Of a stretch of 64,000 bases of DNA, positions 10,138 through 18,736 are shown in pieces. The notes below the pieces were generated by a model. That model did not search any database. It was not told the origin of the DNA and saw only the letters and a program-made list of their open reading frames with translations. Position numbers and translations under genes: made by a program. Location of the stretch: the NCBI RefSeq assembly GCF_022179465.1, contig NZ_BPQV01000007.1, positions 62,001-126,000 of the forward strand. Direction: 5' to 3'. This stretch comes from Methylobacterium organophilum. Lineage in GTDB: Bacteria; Pseudomonadota; Alphaproteobacteria; Rhizobiales; Beijerinckiaceae. Each line of letters begins with the position of its first letter. The stretch's first letter is position 1.

Positions 10138-11079
10138 ATGACTGGCCGCCGAATCCTGCCCGCCGCCGGTCCCGTGCTTCTCGCCGCCACGCTCGCCCTA
10201 CAGCCCCTGCCGGCCACCGCGCAGGTCTCCTCCTTCCTCGACGGCCTGTTCGGCCGCAAGGAACAGCCTGCACCGGAGCCGGCGCCCGAGCCGGAGGCCG
10301 CCCCGGTGCCCCCGACCGCCAAGAAGGCTCCGCCGGCCAAGCAGGCGCAGGACAAGACGGCCCCCGACAAGGCCGGCAAGACGAAGACCAGCGCCGACAA
10401 GGCGGCCAGCGATAAGCTCGGCAGCTCCAAGGCATCGCCCAAGACCGCCGCGCAGCCAGCAGAAGCGAAGGTCGCCGCCATCGGCGCGCCGAATGCCGGC
10501 GCCGCCATGGAGGATCTCGATCAGGCCACCGTGCTGGAGCGCGCCAACGCCTATTTCAACGGCTTCCAGACCCTGACCGGCAGCTTCATCCAGACCGGCG
10601 CGGACGGGCGCCGGATCGGCGGCAAGCTGACTTTGTCGAAGCCGGGCCGCCTGCGCTTCGAATACGACCAGCCCTCGCCCCTCGAAGTCGTCGCCGACGG
10701 CACCTCCGTGGCCATCCGCGACCGCAAGCTCGGCACGCAGGACCTCTACTTCATCTCGCAGACGCCGCTGAAATTCCTGCTCCGCGAGAAGATCGACCTC
10801 GCCCGCGACCTCACGGTCACCGAGGTCACGAACGATCCCAACGGCTACCGCGTGGCCCTCGAGGATCGCTCGACCCTCGGCGGCACGTCGCGGATCCAGC
10901 TCTTGTTCGATGCCGAGATGAAGACGCTGTCGCAGTGGCGGATCACCGACCCGCAGGGCTACCTGACCACCGTGCAGCTCTCGAATCTGCAGAAGGGCAA
11001 GGCGGTCGACATGTCCCTGTTCTTCATCAATTACGGGCGCGCCGAGGACAAGGCGATTCAGCAGCAGCTGCAGCGCTGA
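10138..11079 (+). CDS. lolA: Outer-membrane lipoprotein carrier LolA
   Basis: Periplasmic chaperone that carries lipoproteins from LolCDE to the outer membrane. It is 313 residues, longer than the roughly 200 usual. Residues 1-29 form a signal peptide ending near ATA/QA. Residues 30-125 are a Lys/Ala/Pro-rich extension unlike typical LolA. Residues 135-313 carry the LolA fold (ANAYFNGFQTLTGSFIQ, the GRLRFEYDQPSPLEVVADG segment, and the sheet to the C-terminus). The ATG has GGAG 10 bases upstream. The 145-base gap after ftsK allows co-transcription. The extension could be a periplasmic linker. Confidence 0.9.
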   Translation: MTGRRILPAAGPVLLAATLALQPLPATAQVSSFLDGLFGRKEQPAPEPAPEPEAAPVPPTAKKAPPAKQAQDKTAPDKAGKTKTSADKAASDKLGSSKASPKTAAQPAEAKVAAIGAPNAGAAMEDLDQATVLERANAYFNGFQTLTGSFIQTGADGRRIGGKLTLSKPGRLRFEYDQPSPLEVVADGTSVAIRDRKLGTQDLYFISQTPLKFLLREKIDLARDLTVTEVTNDPNGYRVALEDRSTLGGTSRIQLLFDAEMKTLSQWRITDPQGYLTTVQLSNLQKGKAVDMSLFFINYGRAEDKAIQQQLQR

Positions 11080-11095
11080 CCCGCGCGGCGCCGCG

Positions 11096-11740
11096 TCAGT
11101 TCAGGGAACGGCGGCTTTCGAGGCGCAGGGCGCGGGCGATCTCGCGGCCCGTTTCCAAAAGGAGCGCGTCGACGAGACGGCGGAGCACCGGCATCCGCAG
11201 GCGCTCCGTGAGATCGCGCTGAGCGATGGCATGGTCGGCCAGGCGTTCCAGCAGGCGGCTGCGCTCATCCGGCGTCTCGCCGCTTGCGGCCCGGTTCTCG
11301 GACACGTCGATGAGGATGCCCCGGCTGGCGAGCGGCTGGCACTTCTCGTCGACCGTCATGCGCCCGCGGGCGAGGACCCAGCGGACGCGCCCCTCGCTAT
11401 CGATCGTGCGATACTCGGCCTCGAAGGGACCGCCGCCATCCGCGTAAGCGGCCGAGACCGCCTTCGCGAGAAAGTCCCGATCCTCCGGATGGCAGCCGGC
11501 CAGGAAGGCCTCGAGCGGAACGCCCACACGCCCCGCCTCGACGGGGATGCCGAACGCCTCCGCGCAGCCCGGCGAACAGCGCACGAGATCGAGCCGGGCA
11601 TCGGTGTCCCATACGCCCAGAAAGCCCGCTTCCGTCAGGATGGCCGTTTCGCTGGAACCGATCGACTTGGGCGGCAGCATCCTTGGAACAATCTGTTTGG
11701 CCGCAACCGATCTATGCGTGAACGACCGCCTATTGGGCAT
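11096..11740 (-). CDS. PAS domain protein
   Basis: A protein of about 214 residues with one PAS fold (roughly residues 35-145): WDTDARLDLVRCSPGCAEAFGI at the start of the fold and FEAEYRTIDSEGRVRWVLARG as the typical PAS_3/PAC ending. The rest is helical and leucine/arginine-rich, ending without an enzymatic domain, so it is probably a sensor or signalling adaptor rather than a kinase or cyclase. The start is unsure: ATGs at 11755, 11740 and 11680 are all in frame and none has a strong ribosome site. It is convergent with lolA, with 16 bases between them. Confidence 0.82.
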   Translation of the reverse strand: MPNRRSFTHRSVAAKQIVPRMLPPKSIGSSETAILTEAGFLGVWDTDARLDLVRCSPGCAEAFGIPVEAGRVGVPLEAFLAGCHPEDRDFLAKAVSAAYADGGGPFEAEYRTIDSEGRVRWVLARGRMTVDEKCQPLASRGILIDVSENRAASGETPDERSRLLERLADHAIAQRDLTERLRMPVLRRLVDALLLETGREIARALRLESRRSLN

Positions 11741-11755
11741 GTGCGGGAGCCTCAT

Positions 11756-12017
11756 CGAAAGGTGCTGGGAGGACCGGCATCCCCGCCAAGCCGCGGATCA
11801 TCTCTGGCCAGCATCGCATACATAATCACGAGCTAGGATCGCATATATAAATTGTACGCAAAAAGACAATTCAGGCATGAGAAAAGTATATAGAGACTAC
11901 CACCTCAGGTTGCTGTATCCGGCGCGCCACGTTTCCGTCCCATCGCTTTCCTCACCCTTGCCTCTCCCAAGCGATCGACAAGACGGCTAAGGCTGCCCGA
12001 GCCCTGGGAGTGCTGCC
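11756..12017. promoter_or_regulatory. AT-rich divergent intergenic region
   Basis: This gap separates the divergent PAS gene and exonuclease III gene. The part at about 11815-11900 is strikingly AT-rich for this genome, with TATATAAA-like and AAAAAG runs. Promoters for both genes are likely here, but no -35/-10 pair can be called with confidence. Confidence 0.4.
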
Positions 12018-12827
12018 TTGCGCCTGACCGTCACCACCTGGAACATCAATTCCGTCCGTCTTCGCATCGACTCGGTGTTGCGGTTCCTGGCGGAAACCAA
12101 GCCCGACATCCTCTGCCTGCAAGAGACGAAGTGCCCGGACGACGCCTTTCCCCTGAAAGCGCTGCGCGGCTCCGGTTACGAGCATGTCGAGTTCGCGGGC
12201 CAGAAGGGCTATAACGGTGTCGCCATCCTGTCGCGCTTTCCCCTCCTGACCCGCTCGGTGATGGGCTTCTGCGAGAGGCAGGACGCGCGCCATATCTCTG
12301 CGGTTCTGGGGGCGGCGGCGGGCCCGGCGGCAGGCCTCGTATTCCACAATTTCTACGTTCCTGCCGGTGGCGACGTGGCCGACCGTACCCTCAACCCGAA
12401 GTTCGCGCACAAGCTCGACTTTCTGGCGGAGCTGCGGGCCTGGGGCGGCAAGCGCGTCGCCGGCCCCGCGATTCTCGTCGGCGACCTCAACGTGGCGCCG
12501 CTGGAGCACGACGTCTGGTCCCACAAGCAGCTTCTCGACGTGGTGAGCCATACACCCATCGAGACCGAGACGCTGGAAACCCTGCGCGGCGAGGCGGAGT
12601 GGGTCGACACGGCGCGGCTGCTCACCCCGGAGCCCGAGAAGATCTACACGTGGTGGAGCTACCGCTCCCCCGACTGGGCCGCGGCCAACAAGGGCCGGCG
12701 TCTCGACCATGCCTGGGTCTCGCCGGACCTCGCGGGCACGGTGCGCAAAGTCGAGGTCGCCCGGCACGTGAGGGGATGGGAGAGGCCCTCCGACCACGCT
12801 CCCGTCACGCTGACCCTGGAGCTGTGA
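12018..12827 (+). CDS. xth: Exodeoxyribonuclease III
   Basis: A 269-residue AP endonuclease / 3'-5' exonuclease of the ExoIII (XthA) family, acting in base excision repair. The fold marks are all present: TWNINS near residue 7, LQETK at 34-38 with the metal-binding Glu36, GDLNVAP in the middle, RRLDHAWVS, and the catalytic SDHAPV at the C-terminus. The start is TTG with GGGAG 7 bases upstream; the sequence MRLTVTTWNIN fits the family N-terminus exactly, so the rare start looks real. Confidence 0.95.
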   Translation: MRLTVTTWNINSVRLRIDSVLRFLAETKPDILCLQETKCPDDAFPLKALRGSGYEHVEFAGQKGYNGVAILSRFPLLTRSVMGFCERQDARHISAVLGAAAGPAAGLVFHNFYVPAGGDVADRTLNPKFAHKLDFLAELRAWGGKRVAGPAILVGDLNVAPLEHDVWSHKQLLDVVSHTPIETETLETLRGEAEWVDTARLLTPEPEKIYTWWSYRSPDWAAANKGRRLDHAWVSPDLAGTVRKVEVARHVRGWERPSDHAPVTLTLEL

Positions 12828-12897
12828 AAGGGGAACAGCGCCGCGCGCTCCCGCATTGGGTTCACGAAACCGTGTCCCGATCGGAGTTTGAGACCCC

Positions 12898-13008
12898 ATG
12901 CGCACGATCCTGCGCCAGATCCTCGTCGTGTTCCTGCTGCCCAAGGCCATCGGCTGGCTGCGCCGCCGCTACGGCGGCCGGGCCGCGGGCCCTCACCGCG
13001 GCTACTGA
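12898..13008 (+). CDS. Small hydrophobic/basic protein, 36 residues
   Basis: A short open frame behind exonuclease III with a GGAG 9 bases before its ATG. The product has a hydrophobic core (ILVVFLLPKAIGWL) followed by an Arg-rich tail (RRRYGGRAAG) and ends GPHRGY. This is the pattern of a membrane-attached microprotein. It lies 70 bases after xth on the same strand. I do not recognise a family, and short length alone makes it tentative. Confidence 0.45.
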   Translation: MRTILRQILVVFLLPKAIGWLRRRYGGRAAGPHRGY

Positions 13009-13029
13009 TCCCGCCTTCGCACCCTCTCC

Positions 13030-14472
13030 CTATCCGGCCCGGATCCCACGATCCGGGCCGTTGCCGATGCGGTGGCGCCCATAGCCGAACCAGATCGCGA
13101 GGCCGAGGACGAGCCAGGCGAAGAGCCGGATCCAGGTGTCCCCCGGCAAGCCCGCCATCAGGGCAAGGCAGGCCAGGATGCCCAGGACAGGCACCAGCGG
13201 CCCCCCGGGCACACGGAAGGGCCTCGGCCGATCCGGCTCGGTGCGACGCAGGATCAAGACGCTCAGGCAGACCAGGATGAAGGCGAACAAAGTGCCGATA
13301 CTGACGAGCTCGCCGAGCAGATCGATCGGCACCAGGGCCGCCACGAGGGCGGTGGCGAGACCGATGGCGGCCTGGCTCATCCATGGGGTGCGGCGGTGGG
13401 CATGGACCTGCGCGAACAGGTCGGGTAGCATCCGGTCCCGGGCCATGGCATAGAAGATCCGCGCCTGCCCGTAGAGGGCGGTCAGCGTCGAGGTGGTGAG
13501 CCCGACGAGCGCACCTACCTTGATCAGGACCGCGAAGGCGCCGAACCCGATCGTGTCGATCGCCCTGGCGATCGGATCGGTCACCGCGAGGTCCCGGTAG
13601 GGCACGAGCCCCGTCAGAACGGCCGCCACCGCCACATAGAGAAGTGTGCTGACGACGAGCGCCCCGATCAACCCGATCGGAGCGTCGCGCTGCGGATCGC
13701 GAGTCTCGCCCGCGGCTGCGGAGACGGTCTCGAAGCCGATATAGGCGAAGAACACCACGCCGGCCCCGCGGAGGACGCCGCTCCAGCCGAAGGCGCCGAA
13801 GCTGCCCTCGTTGGGCGGAACCAGGGGCGACCACAGCGCCGGGCGCAGATGCGCCGCCCCGACCAGCACGAAGGCGAGGATGATGGCGACCTTCAAGGCC
13901 ACCATGGCCGCGTTGACCTTTGCCGCCTCCCGGCTGCCGAGGATCAGGAGCGCGCTCAGAGCCAATACGATGCCGCCGGCCGGCAGATTGAGACGACCGC
14001 CCTCCCCCGGCGCCGCCGCCAGCGCCGCGGGCAGATGCAACCCCGCATCGGCCATCAGGCTCTGAGCATAGCCCGACCACCCCACCGCAACCGTCGCGGC
14101 GGCGAAGGCGAATTCGAGCACGAGGTCCCAGCCGATGATCCAGGCGGCGAGCGCGCCGAGCGTCGCGTAGGTGTAGCTGTAGGTCGAGCCCGAGGCCGGG
14201 ATCATCGCGGCCAGCTCGGCGTAGCACAGGCCGACGAGGCCGCTCGCGATTCCTCCGAGCAGGAAGGACAGCATCAGCCCGGGCCCGGCATAATGCGCCG
14301 CCGCCGTCCCGGTGAGCACGAAGATCCCCGCCCCGATCGTGGCTCCGACGCCGATGCAGACGAGGCTGAAGGCGGACAGGTTCCGGGCGAGTCCCGGCCC
14401 GCCCCCGCCGCCAGCTTCCGCCTGGAGAATATCCGCAACCGGTCTGCGGGCGATGGAGGTGCTGTCGACCAT
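13030..14472 (-). CDS. APC family amino acid permease
   Basis: A 480-residue inner-membrane amino acid transporter with about 12-14 hydrophobic segments, resembling the cationic amino acid transporter (CAT/YfnA) branch. The first helix has the substrate-binding GVGATIGAGIFVLTG motif at about residue 42; helix 6 reads FFAYIGFETVSAAAGETRDP, typical of the branch. The ATG at 14472 is preceded by AGGGAG at 5 bases, so the longer open frame upstream is not used. Arg/Lys or broad neutral substrates are possible. It has no close partner gene. Confidence 0.92.
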   Translation of the reverse strand: MVDSTSIARRPVADILQAEAGGGGGPGLARNLSAFSLVCIGVGATIGAGIFVLTGTAAAHYAGPGLMLSFLLGGIASGLVGLCYAELAAMIPASGSTYSYTYATLGALAAWIIGWDLVLEFAFAAATVAVGWSGYAQSLMADAGLHLPAALAAAPGEGGRLNLPAGGIVLALSALLILGSREAAKVNAAMVALKVAIILAFVLVGAAHLRPALWSPLVPPNEGSFGAFGWSGVLRGAGVVFFAYIGFETVSAAAGETRDPQRDAPIGLIGALVVSTLLYVAVAAVLTGLVPYRDLAVTDPIARAIDTIGFGAFAVLIKVGALVGLTTSTLTALYGQARIFYAMARDRMLPDLFAQVHAHRRTPWMSQAAIGLATALVAALVPIDLLGELVSIGTLFAFILVCLSVLILRRTEPDRPRPFRVPGGPLVPVLGILACLALMAGLPGDTWIRLFAWLVLGLAIWFGYGRHRIGNGPDRGIRAG

Positions 14473-14590
14473 GGCTCTCCCTCTGGCGCGCAAGGGACGC
14501 AAATCCCGGGCGGGGATGGCAGTTCGGTATTGTGCGGGAGGACCGACGGCCCGCAGCCGACGGGTCATCGGATTTGAAACGCAGGACACC

Positions 14591-14812
14591 CTATATCGGA
14601 TAGGCCGTCACCATCAGCCAGACGACGTCGCCGGTCGCCTTGTGCCGAATCGATCGTACGCGTGGGTTCGTCCCGACCGGGGCTTCGAGAGGCCCCTCAT
14701 AGACACGCTTTACACCGAACGCGCCGACTCTCTCGCGGACGAGCTCGATCACGCTCGGCTCGGCAAGAAGCGCATGGCTGGCGCCGGAATCACGAAATTG
14801 ATGCAGCGTCAC
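14591..14812 (-). CDS. Small hypothetical protein, possibly a fragment
   Basis: A 73-residue open frame with a GTG start and no visible ribosome site. It has mixed globular composition and ends with V-V-W-L-M-V-T-A-Y-P-I, an ending like that of some small toxin-type or DUF proteins, which suggests a C-terminal fragment. No in-frame start exists further upstream before a stop. I cannot assign a function; it may be a remnant. Confidence 0.35.
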   Translation of the reverse strand: MTLHQFRDSGASHALLAEPSVIELVRERVGAFGVKRVYEGPLEAPVGTNPRVRSIRHKATGDVVWLMVTAYPI

Positions 14813-15134
14813 GAAGGAGATGCCTTCAATGTGACTCTCGAACGCGGCTCCTGCAAACAGCGGGCAAGATAGACCTTGCTATACCATCCGCGTCATTAAT
14901 GTTCGGCGGAGACCCGTCTGCCCCGATCGGGCCAGCAGGCGCGAACCCCGCCTCTGGCGTTCCCCCCGCTTTCGTGTATGTATCCGCCCGCCTCGACCCG
15001 GCTGACGGGCGGGGCTTGCGTTGCTTGTGCGATGACCGTGCTGGACGACATCCCGGCACCGGCCGATCCGCAGGCTGATGGCGCCCTTCGATGAGGGCGC
15101 CGGGAAGACCCACCATCGAACCGAAAGGCCAGCG
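14813..15134 (+). promoter_or_regulatory. Leader region of rpsO
   Basis: These 322 bases before rpsO contain no supportable gene. The stretch at about 14990-15025 holds GC-rich inverted segments around a GGGCGGGGC motif that could fold in the mRNA leader. S15 autoregulates through its leader in several bacteria; whether this one does is inference. Confidence 0.3.
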
Positions 15135-15404
15135 ATGTCGATCACGGCAGAGCGCAAGACCGCGCTCATCAAGGAATACGCCAAGGGCAACAAGGACACC
15201 GGTTCGCCGGAGGTGCAGATCGCCCTTCTCTCCGAGCGGATCACCAACCTGACCGCCCACTTCAAGACCCACGGCAAGGACAACCACTCCCGCCGCGGCC
15301 TCCTGAAGCTGGTCTCGCAGCGCCGCTCGCTGCTCGACTACCTGAAGCGCAAGGACGAGCCGCGCTACCGCGCCCTCATCGAGCGCCTCGGCATCCGCCG
15401 CTAA
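15135..15404 (+). CDS. rpsO: 30S ribosomal protein S15
   Basis: An 89-residue ribosomal protein of standard length that binds the 16S rRNA central domain. The whole sequence matches the family: MSITAERK start, [16 protein letters not shown], the [12 protein letters not shown] rRNA-contact loop, and LIERLGIRR at the end. The ATG at 15135 is the family start; the frame is open 19 codons further up but that part is leader. It is followed by a hairpin and pnp, the classic rpsO-pnp order. Confidence 0.98.
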   Translation: MSITAERKTALIKEYAKGNKDTGSPEVQIALLSERITNLTAHFKTHGKDNHSRRGLLKLVSQRRSLLDYLKRKDEPRYRALIERLGIRR

Positions 15405-15418
15405 GGCGAAGACGACTC

Positions 15419-15446
15419 GCGCGGCCCCTCCGAGGGGCCGCGCTTT
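15419..15446 (+). terminator. Hairpin between rpsO and pnp
   Basis: GCGCGGCCCCTC (15419-15430) and GAGGGGCCGCGC (15432-15443) form a perfect 12-base inverted repeat, followed by TTT. It sits 15 bases after the rpsO stop. It is likely a partial terminator or an RNA-processing hairpin that separates rpsO from pnp. Confidence 0.75.
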
Positions 15447-15613
15447 CCATATGGACCCTCCGGGCATGGGGCTCGGGGATGTCCAACCCGGGCGGCTTCG
15501 AGGCACGAGGCGCCAGGGCAGGATCGCCGGACGCTCGGCGCGAAGTCGAGCGTCCCGCCGTCTTGCCACTGGCGGTGCCGGGCTCGCCCGATCCGTATGA
15601 AGGCAAGAGACAT

Positions 15614-17842
15614 ATGTTCGACGTTCAACGCGAAGAGCTGATCTGGGGCGACCGCAAGCTCGTCCTCGAGACCGGCAAGGTCGCCCGCCAGGCCGACGGG
15701 GCCGTGGTCGCCACCTACGGCGAGACCACCGTGCTCGCCACCGTCGTGTCGGCCAAGGAGCCGAAGCCCGGCATCGACTTCCTGCCGCTCACCGTGAACT
15801 ACCAGGAACGCGCCTACGCCGCCGGCCGCATCCCGGGCGGCTACTTCAAGCGCGAGGGCCGTCCCTCCGAGAAGGAGACCCTGGTCTCCCGCCTGATCGA
15901 CCGCCCGATCCGTCCGCTCTTCATCGAGGGCTGGCGCAACGACACCCAGGTCGTCGTCACCGTTCTGTCCCACGATCTCGAGAACGACCCGGACGTCGTC
16001 TCGATGGTCGCGGCCTCCGCCGCTCTCACCCTGTCGGGCGTCCCCTTCATGGGTCCGATCGGTGCGGCCCGCGTCGGCTACATCAACGGCGGCTACAAGC
16101 TGAACCCGCTCGTGACCGAGATGGACGAGTCGAGCCTCGACCTCGTCGTCGCCGGCACGCAGGACGCGGTGCTGATGGTCGAGTCGGAGGCCAAGGAGCT
16201 CTCCGAGGAGATCATGCTCGGCGCCGTGATGTTCGGCCACAAGCATTTCCAGCCGGTCATCGAGGCGATCATCCGCCTGGCCGAGAAGGCCGCCAAGGAG
16301 CCACGCGACTTCTCCCCGCCGGAGAACGCCGACGTCGAGACCGCCGTGCTGGAGATCGCCGAAGCCGATCTGCGCGAGGCCTACAAGAAGACCGTCAAGC
16401 AGGAGCGCTACGCCGCCGTCGACGCCGTGAAGGCGAAGGTCGTGGCCGCCCTCTGCCCGGCCGAGGGCGAGCAGAAGTTCAACCCCGAGAAGGTCAAGGC
16501 GGCCTTCAAGGAGGCGCAGTCCAAGGTCGTCCGCTGGAACATCCTCGACACCGGCTCGCGCATCGACGGTCGCGACGTAAAGACGGTCCGCCCGATCCTC
16601 TCCGAGGTCGGCGTGCTGCCCCGCGCCCATGGCTCGGCGATCTTCACCCGCGGCGAGACGCAGGCCCTGGTGGTCGCCACGCTCGGCACCGGCGAGGACG
16701 AGCAGTTCATCGACGCCCTGGAAGGCACCTACAAGGAGACCTTCCTGCTGCACTACAACTTCCCGCCCTATTCGGTGGGTGAGACCGGCCGCATGGGCTC
16801 CCCCGGCCGCCGCGAGATCGGCCACGGCAAGCTCGCCTGGCGCGCGATCCACCCGGTGCTGCCGCCGGCCCACGAGTTCCCCTACACGATCCGCGTGGTC
16901 TCCGAGATCACCGAGTCGAACGGCTCGTCCTCGATGGCCTCGGTCTGCGGCGGCTCGCTGTCGCTGATGGATGCGGGCGTGCCCCTGCGCCGTCCGGTGG
17001 CCGGCATCGCCATGGGCCTCATCCTCGAAGGTGAGCGCTTCGCGGTGCTGTCCGACATCCTCGGGGACGAGGATCATCTCGGCGACATGGACTTCAAGGT
17101 GGCCGGCACCGAGGAGGGCATCACCTCCCTCCAGATGGACATCAAGATCGCCGGCATCACCGAGGAGATCATGAAGGTCGCCCTCGCCCAGGCGAAGGAC
17201 GGCCGCGCCCACATCCTCGGCGAGATGGCCCAGGCCCTGACCGCGGCCCGTCCCGAGCTCGGCGAGTACGCGCCGCGCATCGAGACGATGCAGATCCCCA
17301 CCGACAAGATCCGCGACGTGATCGGCACCGGCGGCAAGATCATCCGCGAGATCGTCGAGAAGACCGGCGCCAAGATCAACATCGAGGATACCGGCGTCGT
17401 GAAGATCGCCTCCTCGGACGGCAAGGCGATCAAGGCGGCCTATAACTGGATCCGCTCCATCGTCGCCGAGCCGGAGGCCGGCACGATCTATGACGGCACC
17501 ATCGTCAAGATCATGGAGTTCGGCGCCTTCGTGAACTTCTTCGGCGCCAAGGACGGCCTCGTCCACATCTCCGAGCTGGCGCCGCAGCGCGTCGCCAAGG
17601 TCGGCGACGTGGTCAAGGAAGGCCAGAAGGTGAAGGTGAAGTTCCTCGGCCAGGACGAGCGCGGCAAGATCCGCCTGTCCATGAAGGTCGTCGATCAGGA
17701 GACCGGCGAGGACATCACGGAGAAGCTGAAGGCCGAGCGCGCCGCCCGCGGCGAGCCCGAGCAGGAGGAGCGCGGCGACCGTGGCGATCGCGGTCCGCGC
17801 CGCGACCGCGGCGAGCGCCGCCGCGAGAGCGCCGGGGAGTAA
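15614..17842 (+). CDS. pnp: Polyribonucleotide nucleotidyltransferase (PNPase)
   Basis: A 742-residue 3'-5' phosphorolytic exoribonuclease, core of the RNA degradosome. Two RNase PH-like domains occupy residues 1-230 and 310-540, joined by an all-helical linker. A KH domain with the [12 protein letters not shown] loop lies near residue 562, and an S1 domain ([18 protein letters not shown]) at about 622-690. The C-terminal tail is rich in Arg, Glu and Asp repeats (RGDRGDRG), probably disordered. The start MFDVQREEL at 15614 is the family start. A strong terminator follows. Confidence 0.98.
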   Translation: MFDVQREELIWGDRKLVLETGKVARQADGAVVATYGETTVLATVVSAKEPKPGIDFLPLTVNYQERAYAAGRIPGGYFKREGRPSEKETLVSRLIDRPIRPLFIEGWRNDTQVVVTVLSHDLENDPDVVSMVAASAALTLSGVPFMGPIGAARVGYINGGYKLNPLVTEMDESSLDLVVAGTQDAVLMVESEAKELSEEIMLGAVMFGHKHFQPVIEAIIRLAEKAAKEPRDFSPPENADVETAVLEIAEADLREAYKKTVKQERYAAVDAVKAKVVAALCPAEGEQKFNPEKVKAAFKEAQSKVVRWNILDTGSRIDGRDVKTVRPILSEVGVLPRAHGSAIFTRGETQALVVATLGTGEDEQFIDALEGTYKETFLLHYNFPPYSVGETGRMGSPGRREIGHGKLAWRAIHPVLPPAHEFPYTIRVVSEITESNGSSSMASVCGGSLSLMDAGVPLRRPVAGIAMGLILEGERFAVLSDILGDEDHLGDMDFKVAGTEEGITSLQMDIKIAGITEEIMKVALAQAKDGRAHILGEMAQALTAARPELGEYAPRIETMQIPTDKIRDVIGTGGKIIREIVEKTGAKINIEDTGVVKIASSDGKAIKAAYNWIRSIVAEPEAGTIYDGTIVKIMEFGAFVNFFGAKDGLVHISELAPQRVAKVGDVVKEGQKVKVKFLGQDERGKIRLSMKVVDQETGEDITEKLKAERAARGEPEQEERGDRGDRGPRRDRGERRRESAGE

Positions 17843-17878
17843 GCTCCTCTTCGCTCCGTCTCATCGGATGATCCGAGA

Positions 17879-17906
17879 AGCGCGGCCCCCCGGGCCGCGC
17901 TTTTTT
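17879..17906 (+). terminator. Intrinsic terminator after pnp
   Basis: AGCGCGGCCC (17879-17888) and GGGCCGCGCT (17892-17901) form a perfect 10-base stem with a 3-base loop, followed directly by six T (17901-17906). It lies 36 bases after the pnp stop. Confidence 0.93.
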
Positions 17907-18052
17907 CATGCCCGCTCGCCCTCGCCGGCGCGGCGCTTGGAGCAGACCGGCCATCTCAACCAAGCGCACAGCTTCGCCGCCTCCGACAACGCCGTGCGCC
18001 TGCCGAGCTAGTCGCGCTTCGATCTGGGGCTGCCTGCGGCGGGGCGTATTCT

Positions 18053-18553
18053 CTAACGCCGCGAGGTCTTCTGCATCGGCATCTGGAAGTCGCCCTGCCA
18101 CTGGCCGGTGAAGTCCGTGGGCGAGCTGAAGGCGACGGAGAACGAACCGTTGCCCTTGAGGCCGGCGAACTCGCCGGTGCCCTTCTTCGTCCGGAATTGG
18201 CCCTCGGCGGTCACGCGGCCCATCGGATCCGTGGCGATCGTGCCGGTATAGGGACTCGAGGTGGTGCCGCCGGGCGTCACGAAGACGATCGTGCCCTTCA
18301 CCGTGCCCTGGCCATCCTTGAGCAGGCTGACGTCGTTGAAGCGCACCGTCGCGCCGTCGAGGGGGGTTCCGGGACCGGCATTGGTGCCTGAGGCCGTCTT
18401 GGCGATTCGGACCTGCCCGGCCTTGCCGATCGGTTGGGCGGACTGACTGTCGACATGCGCGTTGAAGGTGCCGCCGAGCGGCATGGCCTGCGCGACGGGG
18501 GCCAGCGCGGCGAGGGTGATGGCGGCGAGCGCCGTGCGGATCGTGCGAGTCAT
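18053..18553 (-). CDS. Secreted protein of unknown function
   Basis: A 166-residue exported protein. Residues 1-23 are a signal peptide (MTRTIRTALA then an Ala/Leu core ending AQA). The mature part is rich in Gly, Thr and short beta-strand patterns (GQGTVKGTIVFVTPGG, GEFAGLKGNGSFSV), suggesting a beta-barrel or lipocalin-like periplasmic protein. The ATG has GAGGGAGG 8 bases upstream. It is divergent from the winged-helix/TPR regulator across 183 bases, so that regulator may control it. I do not recognise a family. Confidence 0.82.
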   Translation of the reverse strand: MTRTIRTALAAITLAALAPVAQAMPLGGTFNAHVDSQSAQPIGKAGQVRIAKTASGTNAGPGTPLDGATVRFNDVSLLKDGQGTVKGTIVFVTPGGTTSSPYTGTIATDPMGRVTAEGQFRTKKGTGEFAGLKGNGSFSVAFSSPTDFTGQWQGDFQMPMQKTSRR

Positions 18554-18736
18554 CGGGTGTGCCTCCCTCTCGGATTTGCCCCGTACGGGACGGCGGCGGC
18601 CGAAGCCGCCGATGCCGGACCCTAGATCGCGGCTCGAAGCCGGATCCCGAAGCATTCCTGAGGGCGGCTGAAGATTCTCCGAAATTTTCTGATATCGTCG
18701 CCGCAACCGGGTTCGAAACAAGACATATTCCGGACA
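18554..18736. promoter_or_regulatory. Divergent promoter region
   Basis: These 183 bases lie between the secreted-protein gene and the winged-helix regulator. The stretch at 18670-18735 is AT-richer (gaaattttctgatatcgtc). Both promoters are expected here, and the regulator's own operator could be too; no operator repeat is evident by eye. Confidence 0.4.

Noticed and set aside
15401-17566. A 721-codon open frame on the minus strand opposite pnp
   Set aside because: Antisense shadow with Asp/Gly/Leu/His-rich sequence; pnp is unmistakable.
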